A program made the position numbers and the translations under genes. A stretch of DNA of 64,000 nucleotides from Heterobasidion occidentale. Lineage: Eukaryota; Basidiomycota; Agaricomycetes; Russulales; Bondarzewiaceae. The stretch is from contig JBCAQO010000004.1 of NCBI GenBank assembly GCA_039111635.1, positions 2,604,001 through 2,668,000 on the forward strand, read 5' to 3'. How positions within the stretch are numbered: the stretch's first letter is position 1; the number at the start of each line of letters is the position of its first letter. Below are positions 32,540-44,071 of the stretch, piece by piece. The notes under the pieces are model-generated. The model had not been told where the DNA came from and ran no database searches. It saw nothing but the letters and a program-made list of their open reading frames with translations.

Positions 32540-34889
32540 CTACGCCGTTCCCTTGATGATAGCCGCCGCACGCTCAGCAATGGCATACACTGAAGCCTGC
32601 GTGTTGGCTGACGGAACGAAAGGCTGTACGTTTACATCGCGTTGAGTGTCTCCCGATCTGACATGGGCCACCAATGAACAGCTTACCAGCACACTAGCAT
32701 CAACAATGCGCAAGCCTCTAGCCCTTTTAAGCGTGAGATCAGGGTTCACGACTCCGTCCGTCGCATTCCATGCAGACATCCTGGCAGTGCTCGTCGGATG
32801 GTATGCAGTCCCAGCAGTTGCACGGGCATACGCATTGGCTCTTCATCTGTTTGGGCCTGGCCAAACGGTCCGTACGGTTCCAACAAAAATCCACTGAACG
32901 CAGCTGCCGAGGCAAAACGCTGGCATCGATTGTTAGCCGCGCTTATAGCATAATACATCATCACGCACTCGTCCTGCTCGGGCTGCTTCACGGATCACAA
33001 AAAGGTCGAATTCGGAGGTGAGGAAGGCTGGGTCGATCAGTGGGTCCTCAAAGGGGTCTGAAGATGCTAAGGTAACTGTGCCACCTAGAGTGCGCCAGAG
33101 GCATATCAACATGGGTCGATTCTCTAGAGGCACAGAAGACATACGGCTGGCAGGCGTTACGAGAGCAGTAGCAATTGTGAGAAAGCGACCTTCGGAAGGA
33201 TATGTACTGGTGGCAGTGAAGGTATCCTTCAGACAATGACAAGATGATTGACTCAGATGAAAACAGCACACGAGATCAAGACACTTACGTAGATTTCTAG
33301 CTGGAAATGAGGGGTATTGGAGCCCGCAGATGGATCGCTATGTGTTCGAAAAATGGTGGCATTGTCAGGCAACCGCGACCATCCAATCTGGCTGTAGAAA
33401 CCATCAGTATAAGGGCCTGTGCGATTGTCCCTCCATTCTGCTAATTCCTGCGCAGCCAGTGTAGCGTTTCTTCGTATATCGTCCCAAGAGAAGGAAGCGT
33501 TTGTCAGCCAGATATCTGAGAGGTGGGCGTGGTCCTGAAGGTGCTGTCCCACGTCTGGCAATTCGACTTTCGGATCAATGCCAAGGGACGACAACGTAGT
33601 CGAGTTGCCGATCCCAGATAGCATCAATATTTGGGGCGTTCCGATGCTCCCAGCCGAAAGCACGACTTCCTTTGTTGCCGTGACAGCGTAAAGTCTGCCT
33701 AATTCGAAGGAGAGGTAAGGGTATCAATTGATATATATCTGAATTAAATGATACACACTCGACGCATTGCGAGCTAGCTGTACCCCCTTGAAGATTGGAA
33801 TACAGTCGGCAATGCCAGTTTGGAGAACCTTGGTTACATGTGAGTTGATCAAAACGTCGAAATTGCCGTACTTCGAAAGAGAGGGGTGTATGTATGCCGT
33901 CGCTGCGCTGTCGCGCGTGCCATTGCTAATGGTCGACTGGGAATATCCTTGAAACTCCATCTGTAAAACAATGCCAGCCTAGATCGAAGCAAACTTACCG
34001 TATCCAAGCGGCTTTCCAGCGTTAAAATCGACGACAAACGGAAATTCAGGTAGTTCTTTCGTAGCCTGAATCACCATACTGTCAGTTGGTGCGGGCCAAT
34101 TGAGGACACTAACTCCCAAAGGTCCAGAAGTTCCATGCGCTGGTGGATTGACCTGACCAGATGTATTATGACCATCCGCTGAGGGGACTAATTTTTCGGC
34201 CTGCGCAAAAGTAAAAATTAATGAATCTATGACATTCTGTGACCACTGTGTGCACCTTCTTGATAAACGGGAGGAGAGCGTCCCAGGACCACCCAGAATC
34301 CCCTGACACTTCTGCGATCCGGTTATAATCATCAGCCGAACCGCGAGTGTATATAAGACCATCTGAGAAATGCACATAAGGCCAATGTGCTCCCTCAAAT
34401 ATTACCACTTACTGACGGACGAAGATCCGCCCAAGGCACGGCCTCGTGGGTAAGAAATAGATCTATTCCCTAGACTAATCTGTGGAGTCGTCGTAAAGTC
34501 CAATCGATGATCGTGTCAGGTGTTAGCATTTGAGCAAGCCAAGGAACTTGGATCGCTTCGATGCCTTCATCGCTGTCCAATGATTGTTTATATATATCAA
34601 GATTGATTCCAGAACTGTTACACGAACCTGATCCCTGCTTCAATAAGAAGTATCTTGGTCGTATGGTCTTCAGATAAGCGACTGGCAACCACCCCTCCGC
34701 CGACGCCCGCTATGACAGATCGTCAGTGCTCACTGAGGACAAGCTTTCAATACGCATACCTCCAACGATCACGTAGTCATAACTCTTCCGAGGCAGGGCT
34801 GAAGGGTCAGTGTAGAGCCTGCCTATGACCCTATGTGGCTCAAAGATCAATAGCACCAACACAAACGAGAAAATTGCTAAGGACGTCAT
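32540..34889 (-). CDS. GMC oxidoreductase, aryl-alcohol oxidase-like, copy 2 (one frame break)
   Basis: The start ATG is at 34887-34889, with a signal peptide (TSLAIFSFVLVLLIFEP). The same motif series as copy 1 is present: LYTDPSALPRKSYDYVIVG, GGVVASRLSEDHTTKILLIE, GIEAIQVPWLAQMLTPDTI, RSISYPRGRALGGSSSV, YTRGSADDYNRIAEVSGD, GWSWDALLPFIKK, EKLVPSADGHNTSGQ, KEVVLSAGSIGTPQILML, VGQHLQDHAHLSDIWL, SMSAWNATDGVVNPDL, and the C-terminus QPFVPSANTQASVYAIAE ending IIKGTA with TAG at 32540-32542. It shares intron positions with copy 1, so the pair is a tandem duplication. At about 34498-34501 one base is missing from a two-base run (DWNFTTTPQ reads out of frame as DWTLRRL), while copy 1 is intact there, which favours a sequence error over decay. 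Role as for copy 1: FAD-dependent alcohol oxidation with H2O2 release outside the cell. Confidence 0.87.
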
Positions 34890-35550
34890 AAGGGAGGAGC
34901 ACTGCGATGGTTGTCATATGGAAACGGCGAAGGGACAAAGACGAGTCTTGATGACGTTCTTAGGACAGCTGATCTGTACGAGAATAGATGGCCACCCGCA
35001 TCCCGCTTCATCTGACAGGGAAGTGTAGCGCAAATAGCGCAAAGTGAAGCCTCGATATGGAAACACTTACGGCTTTCACTTGAATATAAGCACCTTCTGA
35101 CCATTGGGACAGATCTTTCGCTATTGAAACTCTTGAAGCGGAACTCTCGGGCATCGCGTATGGAGAGTGGGAATGCGAACCTATCATTGTATCAGTTACT
35201 TCACGGTTATGGCATGCTGCTAATTTGAAGATACGGACCGTCATATAGATAAAACAGAAGAGGCTTGAAGGCTATAGGCTGTCCGGTGACACCTTGAGGA
35301 TTTCCTTGAGGATTTCCTATGATTTGAAGACGTTGACAATCTGCGAACCCTGTCCCCGTGGTACATCAGACGACGAACCCATCCCAGTGCGTCAAGGCAT
35401 TGTACGATAGCGAACAACGTTATTGTCCACCTGACATGAAGCTATAGTAGCTGAATAACGCAGACAAGAAAGCAAATGATAGCACGACAACAAAAGACCA
35501 CAGAAAAATCACCTCGCTCATACCTCAAAGCAGCGACAAATGAGAAAAGA
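34890..35550. other. Intergenic upstream of GMC copy 2
   Basis: A TATA-like TTATATTC lies on the minus strand near 35084-35092. A 12-bp direct repeat (CCTTGAGGATTT twice) occupies 35292-35317. No gene is seen. Confidence 0.45.
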
Positions 35551-38532
35551 TTACCAGCCCGCATCCCTTGCCTCCTTCAACAAGACAGTTGTGTCATTCT
35601 CCAACGAGCAATTCTCGCTTTGCGCAGCATTCTCGAACTCCTGGACAAGCATTGCATTGTCTCCCATGTTTTCGTCGGGTGTCCAGCCTGCTTCCGTGAC
35701 GTCGTACCTATCAAATTATCAGCACTTCAAAACACACGCGCCCAATCAATCGACGAGTATAGCTCGAGGATGGGAGCGCAAAGAGCAAGTAGACTTACCC
35801 GGTCCACTTCACCAGCCACAAAAAGCCGTCATGTTTGTCCTGTCTAGGCCTTCGCCCAATAATCCGCTCGACAAAGAACTCGTCTTCTCCTGGTTCGGAA
35901 CAGTCTGGGCGTAAACATTTACCGTCCCCTCAAGCTTGATTCGACGAGGGACTGCAAATTTGGAGTATTCAGTAATCGCCCCTCTTGTACTCAGCCTGTA
36001 ATCTTGAAAAGATACTCACTATCGGCCCTGGATTTTCGCGGTGCGCGTTTCAATACGACGAGAGAACGGCAAATCAGAAGACGCACGGATGAGCCACACA
36101 GGGTGGACACACAAAATCACACTCCTCTCCCCCACTTTGTCGACCGTCATTATTAAGGCCTGCACAGCTCCAATGATACCACAGATAGCATCTAGATGGT
36201 TGCATCGACAAGAAAGGCTTAAACACAACGACATCTTGAATTCAAGAGGCACTACGTACTTATCGCACTGTATGAACTTGGGCAAGGTTTACCGTCAGCA
36301 CGCAAGGCAGATGACAAGATAGCGAGCTGTCTTACTGCTCTATGAAACGCGTCATCCCCTTGCGTACGTTCGGGCCACGCACCCTGAAGGAGAGTGTCTC
36401 TCGCCGTTTTCTTGTTTTTCGAGCGACCTTTAGAAACATTATTCTGTGAAGTGATCGCCTCTGATTTTCGCCTTCTCTTTGCTGGCCTAGACGCGGCTGT
36501 TCGTGGTTTCGGTGGTGGTCTCGACTTTCTTCTCTTCCTATTTGACGCAAAAGTTGTCTCATTGTCTCTAGCCGTCGACCGTGCACGTTTGCGATTCGTG
36601 TTGATAATTTTATTGGTACGCTCATGCACGGCTGAATCGGGCTTGAGCCTGAGCCTAAGCTTGAGTGCAGGTGTCAAGGAGCGAGGGTGTTGCTTTTCGT
36701 CCTCTGACTCAAGAGAGGAGCGATCGCTCAAGTCTGTCAGCGACGACAAGTCCGACTCGGATCGGCGCGGAGAAGTCCCTATGCCTGGACAAAATTGTGG
36801 GGGAAGTGGGCTGATACTAGACGGGGGAGAAGAAAGCTCGTCTGCCTTCGCCTTGTTCAGGGGCGACAGGTTTACGAGCTGCGTGTCTAAGGACACAGAG
36901 GGTGGCCGAGTGATGTCGGCTGTGATCGCGCCAGGATCGGAAGAGAGGAGCTGTCGTATGACAGATGAGTCACGAGAGGACGAAAGAGAAGGTACGAAAT
37001 TTTTGATGGCAGGCTCAGGAGGAGTCAGCGATGCGCGCAATAGCAGTGGTGGCTGCAATGGTGAGTGAAAGACAGATGGGTTCACAGTTTCATACAAAAC
37101 ATCGTCCTTTGGATCAGCGCTACGTTCTAAACGGACAAGAAGGCATTAGGGATATTCTCGTCCAATAAACTAATGCTCACGTTTTTCGGGATTGATATCG
37201 CGGCGCGGGTCCGGCACTGTGGGTGGAGTTCATAAGTTATAGTCAATATAGCGAGACAAAACTCACGGTTCGCTTGTGCCGTCCAGTCTGCAGGGGCCAG
37301 GGGTTCTAGGGAGAAACGCCCATCAGAGAATGGAGAGGAGGCGTGGAAAATCTGATTTGGGCGAGAATTGAAGACACGGTCTGCAAGCAATTGTTTAACC
37401 AGTTCACATTGATGTGTGTTTTGGGTCGAGCTACGCACCTAAGGCATCGACAGAGGCAAGTAGGTCAAGCCTATGTTCTGTAAGGATGTCGCGTAGCTCT
37501 TAAGGTTGGATGACAATGAAGTGATGAGAACTGAACATACCAGGAAGACTCCTCGATGACACGGGTGAAGTCGCTGTTTCCCGATACAGATGTTCATATC
37601 GGTGAGGCCGACTCGGCCCTGCTTGAGGATTGCTCACTAAAACAAATATTAGAAAAATGAGCTAATGAAGGTTAAGACAACAAATTCTTCTACCGATTGG
37701 CGTAGATTGAACCGCTGGCCAAGGATCGGTTGCAGCGTCAGCATATACTGGTAATAGTTGGTGAGTTTTCCGATGTTTGGATAGTTAAGGATGAGACGGT
37801 GACAACTTGTGTCAAGTACCTTTGTTCTGGACATTATTCGTGTCTGATACGGGTCAATCCCGACGTCAGGCTGTACAACAGGTTCTCGCTTGAGTTCTAG
37901 GTTGCAAGACCAGCAAGGATCAATGGACAATACACATATGTGCGCATATAGACACATACCAGGCGCAGGTAACACCTCCGTCCTCTCTAATATCTCGGAG
38001 ACTTCAAAATCGATTGCATCCAACCTCTCCCAGACGGAAGAGTACTGCTCTTCCCCTGTTGCCGGTACTCCTAGCATTTCCTCCAAACGTTGTAGGCGAC
38101 CTACCACCACATCCGTTGTCCGTAACTGCGCACGATGCGCTCGCTCCACCATACGGGCCAATCGGTTAACGTGTCCCGAAAGACGTGCTTCCATCTCTCC
38201 AACTCGCACGAAAGTCGCGTTGTTTTGTGTCTCGAACATTGGACGGAGAGCGATCTCTACCGCACGTATAAAGGGCTCATAAGTCGCCATTGCCGGCGAT
38301 ACGCCTAGTGAGCGTGTATCTGAGTGATGAATATGCTGGTATTGGGGCTGCGAGGGCACGGGGGCGGGATAAGGAGCTGTTGGCACCGGTGGGGCATAAT
38401 GCCCATGATGAGCGGCCGCAAATCGCGCGGGACTCGAAGTGGGCTGCTGTGTCAGATGTGTAGAACCGTATTCATGAGCAATAGGAGCAGACCATGCCAG
38501 TTGTGGCTTCTGGTGCGATGGGCTATCGGGCA
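35551..38532 (-). CDS. Chromodomain protein with N-terminal coiled coil
   Basis: The ATG at 38530-38532 (MPDSPSHQKPQLAW) starts a Pro/Gln/His-rich region. A helical segment with coiled-coil character follows (EMEARLSGHVNRLARMVE; VVGRLQRLEEMLGV; RLDAIDFEVSEILERTEV). Further exons include a region rich in Ser/Pro (SDLSSLTDLSDRSSLESE), a strongly basic part like a nuclear signal (NRKRARSTA, NRKRRKSRPPPK, SRPAKRRRKSE), and a last pair of exons with a chromodomain: EDEFFVERIIGRRPRQ, then FLWLVKWTGYDVTEAGWTP and ENMGDNAMLVQEFEN, ending GW-stop (35551-35553). The aromatic-cage residues (F in EFFVE, W and Y in VKWTGY) are in place, so methyl-lysine histone binding is plausible. In-frame sequence extends upstream to 38689, so a longer N-terminus is possible. 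It appears to be a fungal chromatin or transcription factor; its partner is unknown. Confidence 0.78.
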
Positions 38533-38826
38533 TAGTCGCAAATGAAAAGGAAATAAGAAGATTACGCGCTGCTCGGACGAGAAGAACGCTCCGTTGGTAG
38601 CCTATGCGTGAACTGTACTCTTCAAGGGCTGAAATTGATGCAGCACAAGACGGTGTTGTGACCAGCGCGACACGAGCATCCCTTTCCACGCTGTAGGTGT
38701 TGCCAGTAGCGAGGACGAAAGCTGTAACGCGTAAATTATAGTGTCACGTGCGCACTTCCTCTTTCATCTAGGACCCAAGCCTACGAAAGCCCAGTCATCA
38801 AAACACAGAAGAACATATCCATCAGC

Positions 38827-40935
38827 CTATGAATGGCTTCTCCTCCGTAGCCGCACTGGCACGGGCGATACGCCCAGTGTCAGCATCATCGCAGCTGGCA
38901 TAACCCTCTCCCTCCATTGCTCCCCCGTCTCCCCTTCCTTCATGATGGGCTCGACGTGCCAGTCTTTGATTAGCAAAGTAAGGAAGCACACCGCCTCCAT
39001 AGCCGCAAAGTGACGTCCAATGCAAGTCCGAGGGCCTGGATATATTGGCATGAGAAACCAGAAGATCAAGCAATACTTCAAAGAGACGCACCAAAGCTGA
39101 ATGCAGAAGCAGCCTCAGAGTCGTTCATGGTTCCATACCACCTCGAAGGGTCGTACTTATAAGGGTCGGTGAAGTATCGAGGGTTATATTCTGTCATAAA
39201 TGTGTTAGTGATATGATATTTGCAAGGGGAAGAAGACACTTGCGAACGCCGACCATATCCACGACCACCTGTGCACCCTTCTGGATCGCGATGCTCCGGT
39301 TTCCAGGTTTGCCGAGCTCAGAAGGGATGGTAAGCACAGTATCCTCAATGGCTTCGCGGATCATCACGTATCCTGCGGCTATGGCCAGAATTGACGATGA
39401 GTAAACCAAGGCACATCAAGTCCATGGCAACGCTGGACACTCACGATATAGCCGTAATGACTCATAAAAGACGCTGAGGACTTTCTCCAATTTGTTGAAA
39501 TCTTCATACGTCTAGTGAGATGGCGACGTGAGTTGACAGCACTACGTGCGAAGATTATTGATAACTCACCGGGTCGCGGTCATGTCCGACAACTTGAGCT
39601 ATTTCTTCGTAGACCTCCTTCTGAATTTCGGGATGGATCCCGAGAAATCCAAGGGTAGCCGCGAGTGTGTGAGCAGTAGTCTCTGAAACATCGCAGTCAG
39701 ATGAATACGCTAGAATCAAACCCCTATGCGGATCTCCAATCACATACCGTGTCCAGCGAAGAGCAGACCGAACACATTTCCAATCTACGCGCCCATGAAT
39801 CACTGATATCCTTCACAATGATTTTGGAAAGCAGACTCACCACTTCGCTGTCATCTAACTGTAGCTTCCCGTCTTCGTCGTTCGCCCGAACAAGCAAGCT
39901 GAAGACATCGCTTCTCTGACTCTCTGTGCCACTTGAGTCGCTCGCCAGCGCCACCTTGCGCTCATTGATTTGTGCCGTCATATAGTTCTGTAATACGCTG
40001 TGCGCAGCAGGCAGGTCGGGAATCCTTGATGGTATGATTGTAAGCGACGTGAAAGAAACGGTCAAGGGAGATCTGGCAGCACCATTTGAAAGGCAGTTTG
40101 TACAACCACTTCGGCGCAGCAAGCCACAGCGTCGGATGGTCTGTAAACGTCTTGAAAGCTTCCTGGAGAGGCATGCTCCCGTCTTCATTCGTAGGAGGGG
40201 CGTCCCATATGAAGGGCAAACCGAATCCGACAGACGAGATAACGTACAAGGCCAGTTTGAACGTGTATTTCTGGATCACGGCAATTTCCACAGAATCCTT
40301 GGTGTCCCACCCCTCAGAGGAAACCATGTCCTTGAATACACGCAGGGTCTCAGACCATACCAAACTGTATGTCTTTGGATTGAATGCAGGGCCCATGATG
40401 CGCCTATGTCTTCGCCACGTCTCCTTCTCAGACGCAATGAGGTTCATGCCCCAGATCCTATCATAGGATGAGAATAGGATCACGGGATGAGTATATATTC
40501 GTTCGAAATAAGGAATTCAGAACTAACATCATGGCCTGGCTAGCAGACTCTGGCTTGATCCAGGGAGACTTGATACCGCCCCGCAACGACCTGGCGTGCG
40601 ACATCGATGTTGGACGTGTACAAAGTTGGCCTGCCCGAAAGGAATGGAATAATTGACACGACCTCAGAGCCCCACTTACGGTAGACTGCTCATACATCAC
40701 AGTGCATAAGGAGAATTATTGGTTAGATTCTACCGCAAACAGAAATAGGTGCAATGTGCCTACAGGTCAGTCGTTCACTCCAGGTGAAGTAAACCCCCGG
40801 GTTCCACCAGGACGACGGAAATATGACGGCTGGCATAGCCAGTGGCTGGAAAGGAACACGAAGCCCTCTGACTCCATTGACGGCCTACAGGTAGAATACA
40901 ACACGTTGAGCACAACTCGGCGTGCTGAGAAACAT
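38827..40935 (-). CDS. Cytochrome P450 monooxygenase, 5' end lost in the assembly gap
   Basis: The order from the N-terminus is WWNPGVYFTWSER, KWGSEVVSIIPFLSGRPTLY, SNIDVARQVVAG, NLIASEKETWRRHRRIMGPA, AFKTFTDHPTLWLAAPKWL, the I-helix oxygen motif FAGH-ETTAHTLAATLGF, the K-helix VLSVFYESLRLY, NPRYFTDPYKYDPSRW and the haem loop AFSFG-PRTCIGRHFAAMEAV. The Cys ligand is present. The stop is at 38827. About ten introns; haem-loop exons join across 39031-39090. Near 40578-40582 a four-C run shifts the frame between VARQVVAG and GIKSPWIKPES; one C fewer restores it. The signal anchor and first exon lie in or beyond the 100-N gap. Fungal P450s of this type are ER-anchored and hydroxylate xenobiotics or secondary metabolites; the family number cannot be set by eye. 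Confidence 0.88.
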
Positions 40936-41035
40936 NNNNNNNNNNNNNNNNNNNNNNNNNNNNNNNNNNNNNNNNNNNNNNNNNNNNNNNNNNNNNNNNN
41001 NNNNNNNNNNNNNNNNNNNNNNNNNNNNNNNNNNN
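40936..41035. other. Assembly gap (100 N)
   Basis: Exactly 100 unknown bases, the usual placeholder for a gap of unknown size. The P450 loses its 5' end on one side, and another minus-strand gene loses its 3' part on the other, so real sequence is missing here. Confidence 0.98.
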
Positions 41036-41137
41036 GTAAGCGCAACCGAGGTCAGCGGTTTCCTTGTTCTTGGGGCGTCTGGGGGCCTTCGAGCCTTCAC
41101 CTTCACTGTCTGAGATGAGCCACTCGCCGTCGCTCAT
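41036..41137 (-). CDS. N-terminal fragment of an unknown acidic protein, cut by the gap
   Basis: An ATG at 41135-41137 opens MSDGEWLISDSEGEGSKAPR and continues PKNKETADLG up to the gap. The start is acidic with SDSEGEG, a likely CK2-type phosphorylation patch. It is divergent from VPS51 with 143 bp between the starts, which supports a real gene start and a shared promoter. The rest is missing, so no function is given. Confidence 0.5.
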
Positions 41138-41280
41138 GATGATCGGGGACGAGACCAGAGTGACGGGTGACATGTGATGTGTGACTGGTCATGAGCTGTG
41201 ACGCGTCGCGTCGACGTGTCCGGACCCGGGCTTGGTGCTTGGTAAAGCCTAGGCTATTTGCTGGAACATATCGCAGCAGA

Positions 41281-42059
41281 ATGTCCCTCCCTTCGTCTTC
41301 CACTCCATCTACCCCTCCTCGTCCAAAGTCCAATGCAATCACCGTCCCATCGCCTCTCCGCCCAACTTCGCCGTCGCCGCTCTCTGGCCATTCCTCGGGC
41401 ATACTTTCACCGCGACAAGCATCACAGACTATCACCTCCCCATCCACTCCTCCCCCCGGCCTTGACCGCTCCAAAACGAGGGCGAGGGATCTTCTTAGAA
41501 AACACTACGGTTTGGGTGTAGGTCCTCCTCCACCTTCTGGTAGACCTATGGATCCCATGGATTTAGGTATGCCTTATGGCCCTGCTTCCCTGGCCGCTTC
41601 AATCTGAACTATCTGCAGACTCGCCGGCATTTGAAGCCAAGGCATACTACGAGCAACTGATACACCTCGTCGCTAACGACCTTGCTGAAAAAAGAGAATG
41701 AGCTACTGGCAGGTAGCCGCTAACCCACTCAGCCCACTTGACTGCAAATTATATTTACCATCATCAGACATGCGGCAACTGGACAGCGAACGACAGTCCT
41801 TGGTCTACAATCATCACCACGAGCTTATCGCTGCTACGGACACCATATCGGCAGTATGTTCTTTGACCCCGTTCACATACGCAGGCCTGAAATGTTTGCA
41901 CCATAGATGAAAACCAGAGCCGAATCACTCGATGCCGATCTTGACCTACTGAAGGTCGCGTTCTCGGAGATCTCACGGTTGAGTGCCGAGGTCGCGATAG
42001 AACAACCATCCAGTTCAGCTCACTATCCACCTCCAAGCAGTCCACGCTTGCAGGATTAA
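41281..42059 (+). CDS. VPS51: Vps51 (GARP/EARP tethering complex subunit)
   Basis: The ATG at 41281 starts a Ser/Pro-rich leader (MSLPSSSTPSTPPRPKSN). The family signature follows: RARDLLRKHYGLG, PMDPMDL-DSPAFEAKAYYEQL, ENEL, then IRQLDSERQSLVYNHHHEL, IAATDTISA and MKTRAESLDADLDLLKVAFS, ending SPRLQD-stop (42057-42059). This is the conserved N-terminal Vps51/Vps67 region. The short length (about 190 residues) resembles yeast Vps51, not the long animal form. The protein links GARP to the t-SNARE at the trans-Golgi for endosome-to-Golgi transport. Three introns. It is divergent from the fragment at 41036-41137. Confidence 0.9.
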
Positions 42060-42475
42060 TGTACGCATGTGTGTTATATCCTCACCTTATAAGTTGTTTT
42101 CCCGTATTCTGCCCACTCTTTGGGCGTGCGATTGATTCTCAGGCGATTGCTTCGTTGATGCAAGTAGGGAGAACGCAATGGCCCGAGGGTTGAGATTTCG
42201 TCAAGAACGTCTGATTCACATCTCGTGGTCTATATATCATTCGTTTAGTGAGTACCTCTTGGCTGTTCTTGATCGATTCTTATATGCGCCGAATCCGAAC
42301 TCGTTCCATGACACCTTGGGTTTTCCAGGGAGCCTAGAACACAGCATGTTCATAGAATGGAAATAAGAATGGGCATGGTATTCATGAGTATTTGTGATTT
42401 AGCCGCCGTGTCCCATATGTCTGCCTAGGTAGGTTACTTCATACATGTCATGACGCTGCTATACCGGTGAACCTG
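42060..42475. other. Convergent intergenic, no gene seen
   Basis: This is the 3' side of both VPS51 and the Pro/Ser/Gln-rich gene. A 62-codon plus frame (42178-42366) has no recognisable feature. Confidence 0.5.
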
Positions 42476-44071
42476 TCATGAGCAATCCTCGTGAGTTATC
42501 ACAGGTCGCCACTCAATTCCTCCTAGGTACTCGAGGTAAGAAATTCCAAACCTTTCCACTTCAATTTTTGCTTTTCCGCACCAACCAATCCTCCATTTCG
42601 TGGCTTTCTGTAGTCGAGATCGACAGTACCGGTTAGCACTCCAACAATCGTGTTCCAAACATATCGCACTCACCTGGAGGTTCAAAAATCTATCACACAC
42701 AAATTTCGCCACTTTGGCCGCGAGTTCATTGACAGTTGCGTCGCCAACTTGAATATAGCCACTCTGTGTGTCGTACCCAGGCCACTTGCACAACGGGGGC
42801 GCATCGTTTGCAAAATTAATTATCGCATCGTTTACTTAACACAAATTGCTGCTCACCTCAAAACTCAGTTTAATGTATCCGTTCTCACCGACCTCAGACT
42901 TCAAAAGCCTGTCGTTCCCTTTACGCAAGTTCGCCTTGCCACTCTTTAAGAGGTCAAGGCTGACGCCGGAATTATTTCCCATATCATTCGCCTGCAGCGA
43001 AATCTGAATCCCCTGGCGCGCGTTTTTCGACTCCGGCGCGGGTGCGAGATACCACGACGGCATAGGCAAATCGCGAGTAGGACGATTGCCGGAGACTGGA
43101 TTGTATGGCCCCGGTGCGCTCGGCTGGTGTACCGATGTCTGGTGGTCTGATGGCGCCGGATAGTGCACACTCTGCTCGGGCGAGGGTACTGATCGTGTCC
43201 AATGAGATGTAGGGCCTTGCGTGCCCCAAATCGAAGGGACTGGCTGGGTCGAGGGCGGGGGTTCTGATTGCGTCCAATAAGGTGTAGACCCTTGCGCGCC
43301 CCAACTCGGTGGGACTGGCTGGGTCTGGTACGTCCAGACATTCTGTCCTCTTCCGGCGATCGACGAGTTGTTAGGTTGGTAGTTATAGTCATATGGAACT
43401 GTGCTTGGTTCGGGGAAGGTGACGCTGGGCGCAGGCTGCCCCCGATGAAAGGTGTGATCAAACGTAGGGCGAGAAGTCGATGGGTTCGAAGCGAAGGTGG
43501 CATTGGATGCGGGGTGAGCATTGTTGTATCCGTAATTATATGAATTCTGGGCGGGGGATGGACGGGGCTCGATATTGACCGGCGACCAACCCCAAGACGA
43601 CGTCTGTCCCTGCCGCGATGGCTGGTAGACTGGTCGTCCAGTATAAGGCCACTGGTTCGGGGGTGGGATTCCCTCTCCGGCTATCGGCCGGTTGCTGGAT
43701 TGATTCAAGGAAAGCTGAGGTGTGCTCTGTCCGGAGTGCTCATTCAGACGGGGGAGGGTCGCAGGTCCAGGGTGAGGAGTTGGTAGCCGACGGCTAGTAG
43801 GTAAAAAAGCTCTGGATGCAGGGTATGGCTCTAGGGTGGGAGTCGGGTGGCCCGATTCCTCGGTATCGTTCAAATAGGTGGTGAACATCCCTTGCGGCAA
43901 TGGCGTGCTCGACGCAATACCAGTTGCCTCACTCTCAGCGTAACCAGGTGGAGGCGTGAGTGGCCAAGCTAATCGTCCCGGCGACGACAGTTGAGGAAAA
44001 GGATCGGGGCTTTGCGTGTTGCCGGTTCTCGAAAGAGCACCTTGCCAGCGATGATCGTCGTGCAGAGACAT
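42476..44071 (-). CDS. Pro/Ser/Gln-rich protein with conserved C-terminal domain, function unknown
   Basis: The ATG at 44069-44071 (MSLHDDHRWQGALSR) starts a largely disordered region of about 330 residues rich in P, S, Q, T and aromatic residues. It contains two copies of a 25-residue repeat (QPVPPSWGAQGSTPYWTQSE and QPVPSIWGTQGPTSHWTRSV). The C-terminal part looks folded: ARQGIQISLQANDMGNNSGV, NGYIKLSFE, GYIQVGDATVNELAAKVAKF, VCDRFLNLQ and VERFGISYLEYLGGIEWRP, with the stop at 42476. Introns split the C-terminal part near 42840, 42690 and 42600. I do not recognise the domain. The long aromatic/Pro-rich region next to a compact C-terminal domain would suit a transcriptional or RNA-associated scaffold, but that is a guess. 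Confidence 0.65.

Noticed and set aside
36394..37068. 224-codon plus-strand frame
   Set aside because: It is antisense to the Ser/Pro and Arg/Lys-rich exon of the chromodomain gene and mirrors its composition; no domain.
38689..38740. Longer N-terminus of the chromodomain protein from the ATG at 38689
   Set aside because: The extra 52 residues have no conserved look, and MPDSPSHQ at 38532 is the better start; kept only as an alternative.
41191..41280. Upstream in-frame extension of VPS51
   Set aside because: The in-frame 30 codons before 41281 are Arg-rich and lie in the short divergent promoter; the ATG at 41281 begins the Ser/Pro leader expected of Vps51.
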